From NCBI GenBank assembly GCA_947454695.1, contig CANGMW010000036.1:1-13447 (forward strand): DNA of 13,447 bases, given 5' to 3'. The translations under genes and the position numbers were made by a program. Below the pieces are notes generated by a model. It saw nothing but the letters and a program-made list of their open reading frames with translations, was not told the origin of the DNA and made no database searches. Within the stretch, counting starts at the first letter, position 1, and the number at the start of each line of letters is the position of its first letter. The stretch is from Comamonadaceae bacterium. Its GTDB lineage: Bacteria > Pseudomonadota > Gammaproteobacteria > Burkholderiales > Burkholderiaceae_C. Positions 1-6,508 of this stretch are shown in pieces.

Positions 1-32
1 ACCCGGAGCTCAAAGCTATCGCGCTGGAATAA
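1..32 (+). CDS. Possible 3' end of an upstream gene (partial)
   Basis: Reading from base 3 gives Pro-Glu-Leu-Lys-Ala-Ile-Ala-Leu-Glu and then a TAA stop at 30-32. The peptide is compatible with the C-terminus of a protein that begins outside the window, but nine codons are too few to name a family. If real, it converges on the OmpW gene. Frame 1 also stays open here, but it runs on through the terminator hairpin and into the OmpW gene, so it is less likely. This is a weak call. Confidence 0.3.
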   Translation, partial: PELKAIALE

Positions 33-97
33 TCGCTGCGCCGCGCAGGATGTGGCACTAACCGGGTCTCAAGCCAAAGCATTGTGTTCATGCACAA

Positions 98-134
98 ACA
101 AAAATGCCACCAAGACCCATGGCCCTGGTGGCAT
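98..134 (-). terminator. Rho-independent terminator of the esterase-OmpW unit
   Basis: A perfect 9-bp inverted repeat, ATGCCACCA (104-112) and TGGTGGCAT (126-134), encloses a 13-nt loop. On the minus strand the stem is followed at once by five T (104-100, sharing one base with the stem), then G, then TTT. It starts 20 nt after the OmpW stop codon. The plus-strand side is not followed by a T tract, so it should act only on minus-strand transcripts. Confidence 0.85.
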
Positions 135-154
135 ACAAGTTGGCTTGACTGTAA

Positions 155-823
155 TTAGAACTTCAAACCGATGGTCAGGCCATAGGCAATGGGATCCAGT
201 GTGATGTCTTGCGTCTGACCAGTTGAGAACGTGGTTTTGGTTTTCAGCGGCGTGACGCTGTAGAAAACATCCACGAACCAACGTTTGTCGATGGCAAACG
301 TGGCCCCGACTTGCGTGGTGTAGGTCCACTTGCTGTCCACCTTGAATCGGGTGGGTTGACCACCCGGGTTGGTGATGGACGTTAAAGCGCCGCTGCCAGT
401 TTCGTTGCCGAAGTAGGCATAGGTTGCGCCAAGCCCCACATAAGGACGGACCACACTGGTCGGCTCTAAAAGCCTGTACTGCACAAACAAGGTCGCCGGC
501 AACGCTTCAACCTGGCCCAATTCACCGGTGCCTGCCAAAGCGCCAGCCCCGGAGAGCTTGTGCTTGAACGGCACGGCCAGTGGCAGGTCAAAGGAGATGT
601 TGTCGGTGTACATGTAGGTCACGCCGCCGATGACGCTGCTGGCTGCACTCACGTCAGACTTGGTGCCGCTGATGCTGGACGCGCTCATGTCGCCGCTTTT
701 GACCTGGGGTGCAATGGTGCCAACCCCCATGCGGGCCATCCACTGGCCCGCTTGTTGTGCGCTGGCACTGAATGCGGTGACAAGAGCAGATGCTGCAACC
801 AACAACTGAATCGAATTTTTCAT
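155..823 (-). CDS. ompW: OmpW family outer membrane protein
   Basis: Predicted eight-stranded outer-membrane beta-barrel of the OmpW family; known members form a narrow channel thought to admit small hydrophobic molecules. Residues 1-22 are a signal peptide ending Ala-Ser-Ala before Gln-Gln. The mature part alternates polar and hydrophobic residues, contains the family-typical stretch VVRPYVGLGATYAYF, and ends in Phe (GLTIGLKF), as expected for BAM-assembled barrels. The 222-residue length fits the family. I chose the ATG at 823 because the AGGAA Shine-Dalgarno (835-831) lies 7 nt before it; the in-frame ATG at 829 would be only 1 nt from that site. The gene sits 24 nt after the esterase lipoprotein gene on the same strand and ahead of a strong terminator, so the two are probably cotranscribed. 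The family is clear; the transported substrate is unknown. Confidence 0.9.
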   Translation of the reverse strand: MKNSIQLLVAASALVTAFSASAQQAGQWMARMGVGTIAPQVKSGDMSASSISGTKSDVSAASSVIGGVTYMYTDNISFDLPLAVPFKHKLSGAGALAGTGELGQVEALPATLFVQYRLLEPTSVVRPYVGLGATYAYFGNETGSGALTSITNPGGQPTRFKVDSKWTYTTQVGATFAIDKRWFVDVFYSVTPLKTKTTFSTGQTQDITLDPIAYGLTIGLKF

Positions 824-847
824 GATCATGTTCCTTTCAGTGGTCGT

Positions 848-2035
848 TTACAGCCAGCCCGCCAGCACGAGGTGCTTGGCCGCTTCTTGTGCGAACAGTT
901 TGTAGCCATAGGGTGTGGGGTGCACGCTGTCGGCAAACAGGTAGGTCGAGATATCGCCTGCCACAACGCTTGGGGAGTTCAGGGTTGAGCAAAACAATGA
1001 ACTGCTTCCAGTACACGCCGTGGTGGTGACATTGCTGATGCCGTATTGCGCCGGGTGGGTGAGCTGGTCCGTATTGGTGGTGTAGGCATCGCCCAAACGT
1101 ATGTTGGATTGCCCGGCCAGACCGGCTTGCAGCGACGCATTGAAGGCTTGTGTCATGGCCGAGATAACGGCCCGAAGACCATCGCTGGGAAGGCTGGCAG
1201 CGAACGGTGTTTTGCTGACATTGGGCATGTTCAACACCAGGATGAATTTGGCGCCATTGCCTTTGATTTTGGTCAGGATCAGGGAAGCCAGGTCGGAGCC
1301 GACGCCCGTCATTTTGCTGACCATGACGCCCGCAGCTGCTGTGGAGGGGTCGCCACTGCTCAGAACGGCGTTCACTTGATCGTCGGTCCAGCCGGCAAAT
1401 GTTGTGGCGTACGTCCTGAAGTTGGACGCGCTTGGCATATCGACGACGGTCGCCAATACGCTGTAAACGCTGAACTGTACGAACAGATCGTTGGCACCAG
1501 CCATCACCGTGACCAGTTCAGTTCCGGTGAAGTTATTGGTTACCGCTAGGTGCCTGTCAATTTGCGAAGTGATCGGTACGGTCAAAGCACCCACATAAGG
1601 AGCCGATTCGCCTTGGGCAGTAGCCAAAACGATATTGCCCGGTCCATAGGGGTGGATGACGCGTGAGCCGCCTTGGGCGTAATTGCGACACGCGTCGTTG
1701 TAGGCCGGGGTCACAGAAAAGTTGTATGCCGGCGTGGCGTTGTAAGTACCGGTCAGTCCAGTCTGTGCCGCACAGGGCGCTGCAACACCCAATTGAGCCG
1801 CCAAGATTTCAGTCCAGTTTTTGGCTGCTGGCCCGTTGACCGTGAACATGCCACCGCCAGCCAACGCAACACCACCGACCTTGTAAGCGCCTACGTCGCT
1901 CAAGCTGTCGCCAAAATTCACCATGGAGGTGAACTTGTATTTGGGCGCTTGAGTCCCATCGCCGCTGCCACCACCGCAGGCAGCCAGCACGATGGCTGCC
2001 AGCAGCCCTGTAGCCAATCCTTTTCCAAACCGCAT
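848..2035 (-). CDS. SGNH/GDSL-type esterase, predicted lipoprotein
   Basis: Predicted secreted ester hydrolase anchored as a lipoprotein. An N-terminal hydrophobic segment ends in a lipobox, Leu-Ala-Ala-Cys, with lipidated Cys20, followed by a Gly/Ser-rich linker. Family blocks appear in order: FGDSLSD with nucleophile Ser44; block II NYAQGGSR (118-125, Gly122/123); block III GAND (180-183, Asn182); and DSVHP with Asp369 and His372 completing the triad. At 395 residues it has no autotransporter beta-domain, so it is a free lipoprotein. The ATG at 2035 has GGAG (2045-2042) 6 nt upstream; an in-frame TTG at 2059 would add eight residues but no better ribosome site. It is the first gene of a unit with the OmpW gene. 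The substrate (lipid, acylated sugar, polyester oligomer) cannot be read from the sequence. Confidence 0.9.
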   Translation of the reverse strand: MRFGKGLATGLLAAIVLAACGGGSGDGTQAPKYKFTSMVNFGDSLSDVGAYKVGGVALAGGGMFTVNGPAAKNWTEILAAQLGVAAPCAAQTGLTGTYNATPAYNFSVTPAYNDACRNYAQGGSRVIHPYGPGNIVLATAQGESAPYVGALTVPITSQIDRHLAVTNNFTGTELVTVMAGANDLFVQFSVYSVLATVVDMPSASNFRTYATTFAGWTDDQVNAVLSSGDPSTAAAGVMVSKMTGVGSDLASLILTKIKGNGAKFILVLNMPNVSKTPFAASLPSDGLRAVISAMTQAFNASLQAGLAGQSNIRLGDAYTTNTDQLTHPAQYGISNVTTTACTGSSSLFCSTLNSPSVVAGDISTYLFADSVHPTPYGYKLFAQEAAKHLVLAGWL

Positions 2036-2062
2036 GTGCGTCTCCAGAGTTGAAAGCAATTT

Positions 2063-2082
2063 AAAAGTACGACCGCACTTTT
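2063..2082. promoter_or_regulatory. Inverted repeat upstream of the esterase gene
   Basis: AAAAGT (2063-2068) and ACTTTT (2077-2082) form a 6-bp dyad with an 8-nt centre, 28 nt upstream of the ATG of the esterase gene. It could be an operator or a hairpin in the 5' leader. A weak promoter-like pair lies just upstream on the minus strand (TTGAGC at 2119-2114 and TATGCA at 2094-2089, spacing 19). Nothing else is recognisable in the 169-nt gap 2036-2204; no terminator for moaC was found. Confidence 0.3.
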
Positions 2083-2204
2083 ATCATTTGCATACTAATG
2101 AGGACTTTTACTGGCTCAAACGGGGGAAACCCTTGGGTTTATGGAGGCAAGACGGCGGAAACGGGGCCGCAATTTTTTGTGTCTGATGAACGGTCATGCA
2201 GGGG

Positions 2205-2696
2205 TTATTTGCCGTTCACAAAACTACCCGACTTTCCCCCATGCTTTTCCAGCAAGGTCACGTCAGTCATGGTCATGCCGCGGTCTACGGCTTTGCACAT
2301 GTCGTAAATGGTGAGCAGGGCGACTTGCACGGCGGTGAGGGCTTCCATTTCCACGCCGGTCTGGCCCACTGTTTCGACGGTGGCGGTGCAGCGCACGTGG
2401 TCGGGCGCATTGCCGCTGGCCGGATGCAGGCTGAATTCCAAAGCCACGCGGGTCAGCGCGAGCGGGTGGCACAGGGGAATGAGCTCACTGGTTTTCTTGG
2501 CGGCCTGGATGCCGGCAATACGGGCGATGCCAATGACGTCGCCTTTCTTGGCGGTACCGCCTTCTATAATTTTCAGCGTATCCGACAGCATCTCGATACG
2601 CCCTGTTGCAACGGCTTTGCGGTGGGTGCTTGACTTTCCCGCAACATCCACCATGTGGGCTTGGCCTTGCGCATCGAAATGGGTCAGAGAGTTCAT
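2205..2696 (-). CDS. moaC: Cyclic pyranopterin monophosphate synthase MoaC
   Basis: MoaC converts 3',8-cyclo-7,8-dihydro-GTP, made by MoaA, to cyclic pyranopterin monophosphate, the second step of molybdenum cofactor synthesis in the cytoplasm. The 163-residue length is normal. Family motifs are complete: KGDVIGIARIAGIQAAKK (51-68), LIPLCHPL (72-79, Cys76-His77), GVEMEALTAVQ, and IYDMCKAVD with Asp132 and Lys135, which correspond to the catalytic Asp128 and Lys131 of E. coli. The N-terminus (LTHFDAQGQAHMVDV) aligns with E. coli MoaC from its start, supporting the ATG at 2696 although no good ribosome site precedes it. The gene stands apart from other moa genes and is divergent from the pilin accessory gene, 43 nt away. 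The product predicts that the organism makes molybdoenzymes. Confidence 0.97.
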   Translation of the reverse strand: MNSLTHFDAQGQAHMVDVAGKSSTHRKAVATGRIEMLSDTLKIIEGGTAKKGDVIGIARIAGIQAAKKTSELIPLCHPLALTRVALEFSLHPASGNAPDHVRCTATVETVGQTGVEMEALTAVQVALLTIYDMCKAVDRGMTMTDVTLLEKHGGKSGSFVNGK

Positions 2697-2739
2697 ATCA
2701 AGTCAGTGAACGATACAGTGAAGGGAGGATCATACGATC

Positions 2740-3513
2740 ATGTTCAAACTCAAGTCTATCGACTGGGCCCCGCGTCTCAAAGCCAGCGGCCTGCATTTGC
2801 TCATCAGCCTGGGCGTGGCCGCGCTGGCCGCCACCTTGGTGTTTGTCATTTGGTACCCCTATCCCTACCGCGTCATCTCGGGCGGCCAAGAGCTCTTTCT
2901 GATTCTGGTCGCCGTGGATGTACTTCTGGGGCCGCTGATCACCTTGTCCGTGTTCAACCTGAAAAAACCAAGCCGAACTTTGAAAAAAGACCTCGCCGTG
3001 GTGGGGTTGTTGCAAGTCGCCGCCCTGGCCTATGGGCTTTGGACGATGTCGCTGGCCCGCCCCGTGCATCTGGTGTTTGAGATCGACCGCTTTCGCGTGG
3101 TCCACGCGGTGGACGTGCCGCTGGAAGAGTTGGCTCAGGCCGATCCCCGCATTCAAGCCCTGCCGCTCATGGGCCCGAGCCTGTTGACCCTGCGGCCGTT
3201 TAAGAGCGAGAACGAAAAAATGGAGGCCACCATGGCGGCCTTGCAAGGCATAGCGCTGGCCGCGCGACCAGACTTGTGGCTTCCCTATGAAGGTGGGATC
3301 AGCAGCGTCTTGCAAGTCGCACAGCCGCTGCGTGTGCTCAAAGCCAAGTTCCCTGACCGTCAGGCACAAATTGATGAAGCTGTTGCCAAGACCGGGCGAC
3401 AGACGGATGCATTGATGTATGTGCCCATGGTCGGGCGTGATACCTTCTGGACTGTTTTCATCGACCCCATCACAGCGCAAGTGTTGGCCTATCTGCCTTT
3501 GGACCCATTTTGA
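2740..3513 (+). CDS. TfpX/TfpZ-family type IV pilin accessory protein
   Basis: Predicted inner-membrane protein of 257 residues. Three hydrophobic helices are visible near residues 16-39, 50-72 and 84-106, with the family-typical stretch VDVLLGPLITLSVF (59-72) and the conserved VWYPYP-like turn, here VIWYPYPY (36-43). A soluble C-terminal domain of about 150 residues follows. Relatives act on, or are encoded next to, particular type IV pilins and are thought to help pilin stability or assembly; the biochemical role is unclear. A GGGAGG ribosome site (2723-2728) precedes the ATG by 11 nt. No pilin gene is next to it here, which is unusual for the name. Its stop overlaps the start of the M48 protease gene by 4 nt, implying coexpression. 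Family confidence is good; function is inferred. Confidence 0.82.
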   Translation: MFKLKSIDWAPRLKASGLHLLISLGVAALAATLVFVIWYPYPYRVISGGQELFLILVAVDVLLGPLITLSVFNLKKPSRTLKKDLAVVGLLQVAALAYGLWTMSLARPVHLVFEIDRFRVVHAVDVPLEELAQADPRIQALPLMGPSLLTLRPFKSENEKMEATMAALQGIALAARPDLWLPYEGGISSVLQVAQPLRVLKAKFPDRQAQIDEAVAKTGRQTDALMYVPMVGRDTFWTVFIDPITAQVLAYLPLDPF

Positions 3514-5060
3514 ACGTTCCCTCGTCGTCAGCGAAAACCCAACCAGCCCCGCTCTGCCAGCGAATTGCGCGCGCCACCTTGGCGCTGTGCTTGGCTTGCC
3601 TGCAGGTGTGTTGGCCTGTGGGCGCCTGGGCGCAACCGCTGCCCACGCTGGGGGACAGTGCTGACATGAGCACCAGCGCCGAGCGGCGACTGGGTGACCG
3701 AATTGCCGCGCAGATTTTTCAGGATTCCGACTACCTGGATGACCCTGTCTTGATGGACTATGTGCAAGGCATTTGGTCCAAGCTGATGGTCGCTGCGCGC
3801 AGCAAAGGGGATTTGTCCGACGAGCTAGATGACACGTTTGCGTGGACGATTGTGCTGGACCGTGATCGCACGGTGAACGCCTTTGCGTTGCCGGGCGGCT
3901 ACATGGGCGTGAACCTGGGTCTGATTGCGGTGGTGAGCAGTGAAGACGAGTTGGCCTCGGTGTTAGGGCACGAGTTAAGCCACATCACCCAGCGGCATAT
4001 TTCTCGCCTCATAGGGCGTCAAAGCGCGCAAGGTCCTTTGCTTTTGGCTGCCATGATTTTGGGCGCTATGGCCGTGGGCAGTAACCCGCAAGCGGCCAGC
4101 GCGATGATCGTCGGCGGGCAGGCCGCGGCGATACAAGGGCAGTTGAATTTTTCGCGCGACATGGAGCGCGAGGCCGACCGCGTGGGCTATGGCGTGATGA
4201 CACAAGCAGGCTACCAGCCGCAAGGCTTTGTCACCATGTTCGAAAAATTGCAGCAAGCCAATCGCTTCAATGACACGGGCGGGTTTCCTTATTTGCGCAG
4301 TCACCCCATGACCACCGAGCGTATTGCAGATATGCAAACGCGCCAGCAGTTGCTGCCCGACCCGGTGCCCACCCGGTTAACCATGCTCCATGCGCTGATT
4401 GCTGCGCGCGCACGGGTGCTCAGCACGCCTAAATCTGAAAATCTGTTGCCGATTGTCGAGCAGGCGTTTGCGCCGGGCTACGACAAGCTGTCTGTCGAGC
4501 AGCAGGCGGGGGTCCTGTACGGCGCCCTGTTGGCCGGCGGCAAGCTCAAAGTGCTGAGCAGGGTCTGGCCCTTGTACGCCACCCTCCAAGGCATGACTGC
4601 GACGGATGCGCGCAGTTCAAAGCTGGTTCGTTGGCTGGGCGAAGAAGTCGCTTTAGCCGACAACGACATACCTAAAGCACAGCGTTTAATGGCAACCGAT
4701 GAACCCGATCAAGCTTCACGCGCCGGTTTGTTTTTATGGGCGCAAATCGCCACCCCTTCTTCGCCACAGCGGGTGACCCAGCAAATGCAAACGTGGATTG
4801 CCAATCACCCCAAAGACGCGCCCGCCTGGCTGCTGCTGGCGGGCGCCTATGCTGTTCAGGGCAAGCAGGTTCAGGCGGTGCGTGCAGAGGCCGAGTCGTT
4901 TGCCGTGACCATGAATTACAGCGCTGCGCAAAATAGATTCAAAGCCGCTCAAGATTTGCTGCGACAGTCCAAGGACGTGGACCACATTGAGGCCTCGATC
5001 ATCGACACCCGCAAACGGCAGATTGACTCACTGCTTCGGGAACAGGCGCTCGAGCGCTGA
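3510..5060 (+). CDS. M48 family metalloprotease, BepA/YfgC-like, periplasmic
   Basis: Predicted periplasmic zinc protease/chaperone of the BepA (YfgC) type, which in E. coli helps assemble or degrade outer-membrane proteins such as LptD. A signal peptide (about residues 18-41, ending Ala-Trp-Ala before Gln) is followed by a short helical segment, the M48 domain with HELSH (zinc ligands His154 and His158, catalytic Glu155) and the third ligand Glu221 in EREADRVG. The C-terminal part, roughly 290-516, is helical and TPR-like, as in BepA. The length (516) is close to the family's. The TTG at 3510 is chosen because the next Met (residue 53) would remove the signal peptide; TTGA overlaps the previous stop, suggesting translational coupling, and there is no strong ribosome site of its own. 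The 3' end overlaps the holin-family gene by 33 nt, tail to tail. Confidence 0.9.
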   Translation: MNVPSSSAKTQPAPLCQRIARATLALCLACLQVCWPVGAWAQPLPTLGDSADMSTSAERRLGDRIAAQIFQDSDYLDDPVLMDYVQGIWSKLMVAARSKGDLSDELDDTFAWTIVLDRDRTVNAFALPGGYMGVNLGLIAVVSSEDELASVLGHELSHITQRHISRLIGRQSAQGPLLLAAMILGAMAVGSNPQAASAMIVGGQAAAIQGQLNFSRDMEREADRVGYGVMTQAGYQPQGFVTMFEKLQQANRFNDTGGFPYLRSHPMTTERIADMQTRQQLLPDPVPTRLTMLHALIAARARVLSTPKSENLLPIVEQAFAPGYDKLSVEQQAGVLYGALLAGGKLKVLSRVWPLYATLQGMTATDARSSKLVRWLGEEVALADNDIPKAQRLMATDEPDQASRAGLFLWAQIATPSSPQRVTQQMQTWIANHPKDAPAWLLLAGAYAVQGKQVQAVRAEAESFAVTMNYSAAQNRFKAAQDLLRQSKDVDHIEASIIDTRKRQIDSLLREQALER

Positions 5061-5393
5061 GTCAATGATCAGGCCGAAGGCCGAGTAAATCAGCGAGCCC
5101 AACAGCGCTGAACCAAAGCCGTTCACTTGGAAGCCATCAAGCATATTGGCCGCCGCCCAAAACAACAGGGCGTTGATCACAAACAAAAACAGACCCAACG
5201 ACATGACGGTGACCGGCAGGGTCAGCAAAATCATGATGGGGCGCAAGAAAATATTCAACAAGCCAATGACCAAAACCGCGATCAAGGCGCTGGAAAAACT
5301 CGAGACTTCAACACCTGAATAAAGCTGCGACACAGCCACCAAGGCGGTGGCACTGAGCAAAAGTTTGAGAATCCATTTCATGGGTTCAAGCAT
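5028..5393 (-). CDS. Small membrane protein, 'phage holin' superfamily IV (PF04020, YvlD-like)
   Basis: A 121-residue, very hydrophobic protein with four likely transmembrane helices (about residues 6-24, 35-51, 54-82 and 95-112) and the family-typical segment IGLLNIFLRPIMILLTLPVT. The family is named for a weak likeness to phage holins, but most members are chromosomal genes of unknown role; nothing here suggests a prophage. The ATG at 5393 is used; the second in-frame ATG at 5381 (Met5) is also possible, and neither has a strong ribosome site. It is divergent from the DUF3717 gene (85 nt) and its last 33 nt run antisense to the end of the protease gene, with no terminator between them. Function cannot be assigned. 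Confidence 0.88.
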   Translation of the reverse strand: MLEPMKWILKLLLSATALVAVSQLYSGVEVSSFSSALIAVLVIGLLNIFLRPIMILLTLPVTVMSLGLFLFVINALLFWAAANMLDGFQVNGFGSALLGSLIYSAFGLIIDSALERLFPKQ

Positions 5394-5478
5394 AGCACCC
5401 GCTGTGAAAAGCGCAGGCCTTTTGCAAGCAAGAAATAGGCGCAGTGAGTATGATGGCCAGCCCTATTGACCGCACCCC

Positions 5479-5883
5479 ATGCCCTCCATCTACATCACTG
5501 ACATTGAATCGGCCATTAATTTTTGGCGCGAAAAATCCCCCTCTCCCGATGGGGTGACGCTGGCTAAAGAGATTCACAATTTGGCCGAAATTTATGCCTT
5601 GATGGTCTACCACCACAGCTTGGAGGTGGATACCCGCATGCTCAGCGATGCGGGCATGCAGGCTTGGATGGCCTGGTACGACAGTACGCCGGACACGCCG
5701 TGCATTGCCATTTGCTCCACCAGCCAAGGCGATGAAATTTGCAAAGGTTGCGGGCGGACCTTTGACGAGGTGCAGTTGTGGACAGAAATGGATGCTGTCT
5801 CCAAGCGACAAACTTGGCGTCGCATCACCATAGATGCACAAGCTTGGCGATTCAATCGTTACGCCGAGCGCGCCATCGAATAG
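5479..5883 (+). CDS. DUF3717 and DUF1289 domain protein
   Basis: A 134-residue soluble protein that seems to join two small uncharacterised domains. The N-terminal half (ITDIESAINFWREKSPS, residues 6-22, then LAEIYALMVYHHS, 35-47) resembles DUF3717, which is known from Burkholderiales. The C-terminal half (residues 72-110) resembles DUF1289: PCIAIC ... ICKGCGRTFDEVQLW, with Cys75, Cys79, Cys88 and Cys91 spaced C-x3-C-x8-C-x2-C, a pattern that could bind zinc or an iron-sulphur cluster. A TGA lies in frame 12 nt upstream (5467-5469), so 5479 is the first available ATG; its ribosome site is poor. The gene stands alone between two minus-strand genes. Domain assignment is from memory of the motifs; no function is known for either. 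Confidence 0.82.
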   Translation: MPSIYITDIESAINFWREKSPSPDGVTLAKEIHNLAEIYALMVYHHSLEVDTRMLSDAGMQAWMAWYDSTPDTPCIAICSTSQGDEICKGCGRTFDEVQLWTEMDAVSKRQTWRRITIDAQAWRFNRYAERAIE

Positions 5884-5931
5884 CAGAACCTCTCGTGGCA
5901 AGCCTGATGCAAGCCAGCTCGGGCCCAGCGC

Positions 5932-6492
5932 TTATTTCCAGACGAGCGGCTCGATGCTGACCTGATGGGCCGTGTCGCCAAGCGTCAGCACGCCTTCTTG
6001 CACGGTGGCTTGCAGTTGCATGCTGCGTTGGGCCAAGGCGCTCAAGGCTTGTGATGACTCGGTTGGGACGCGCAAAACACGCAGATTCTGAGCGCGCGTT
6101 AACTTAGACGCCATGCCGCGCCACCACACTTCGGCCGCATGGTTAAAGCAGTAAAGGATCACCGCATCGGCTTTGCCACAAGCTTTGAGCAGCGGCTTCT
6201 CTTCGGGTTGACCCACTTCAATCCACAAACGGGTGCGACCGGTGAAGTCTTTGAGCCAGACATCGGGCTCATCGGGGTCGGACAAGCCCGCGCCAAAGGC
6301 CAGCGTGCCATCGCCACCGCACACCGATTGCAGCTGGTAGGCGTTGAAGGCCAGGGCGACCAGACGCAACATCATGCGTTCGTCAGTTTCGCTGGGGTGG
6401 CGCGCTAGCGTGAGCGCGTGGTCGGCGTAATAGCCGTTGTCAATGTCAGCAATCTGCAGGTTGACTTTGAAGATGGTGGATTTGATGGCCAT
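5932..6492 (-). CDS. yaeQ: YaeQ family protein
   Basis: A 186-residue protein of the YaeQ family, whose structures show a PD-(D/E)XK nuclease-like fold but whose role is unsettled (early work linked it to suppression of an rfaH defect). Typical features are the opening AIKSTIFKVNLQIADID (2-18), HPSETDERMMLRLVALAF (32-49), SDPDEPDVWLKDFTG (71-85) and LWIEVGQPEEK (89-99); Asp77, Glu92 and Gln95 lie where a nuclease-like site would be. The reading frame stays open upstream to 6609, but that extension lies inside purB in another frame and has no family likeness; the family N-terminus begins at the ATG at 6492. It starts 16 nt after the purB stop, so the two are almost certainly cotranscribed, possibly with translational coupling. 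It converges with the DUF3717 gene across 48 nt with no visible terminator. Confidence 0.93.
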   Translation of the reverse strand: MAIKSTIFKVNLQIADIDNGYYADHALTLARHPSETDERMMLRLVALAFNAYQLQSVCGGDGTLAFGAGLSDPDEPDVWLKDFTGRTRLWIEVGQPEEKPLLKACGKADAVILYCFNHAAEVWWRGMASKLTRAQNLRVLRVPTESSQALSALAQRSMQLQATVQEGVLTLGDTAHQVSIEPLVWK

Positions 6493-6508
6493 GCGCGGCT
6501 TTAGGATC

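Noticed and set aside
2068..2080. AAGTGCGGT on the minus strand, identical to the Haemophilus DNA uptake core
   Set aside because: A single copy in a genome of a different class; uptake signals matter only when strongly over-represented. Treated as chance within the inverted repeat.
2127..2140. AAACCC-TT-GGGTTT palindrome downstream of moaC
   Set aside because: A 2-nt loop is too small for a stable hairpin and no T tract follows, so it is not called as a terminator.
2698..3480. Open frame of 260 codons on the minus strand
   Set aside because: Antisense to the TfpX/TfpZ-type gene. Its product is rich in His, Gln and Arg with no domain, typical of a shadow frame.
5028..5393. 'Phage holin' gene as a sign of a prophage
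   Set aside because: The PF04020 family is mostly chromosomal, and there is no lysin, structural, integrase or repressor gene nearby.
5898..5915. Direct repeat GCAAGCC, two copies, between the DUF3717 gene and yaeQ
   Set aside because: Two 7-mers 4 nt apart without symmetry, T tract or conservation evidence; not a terminator.
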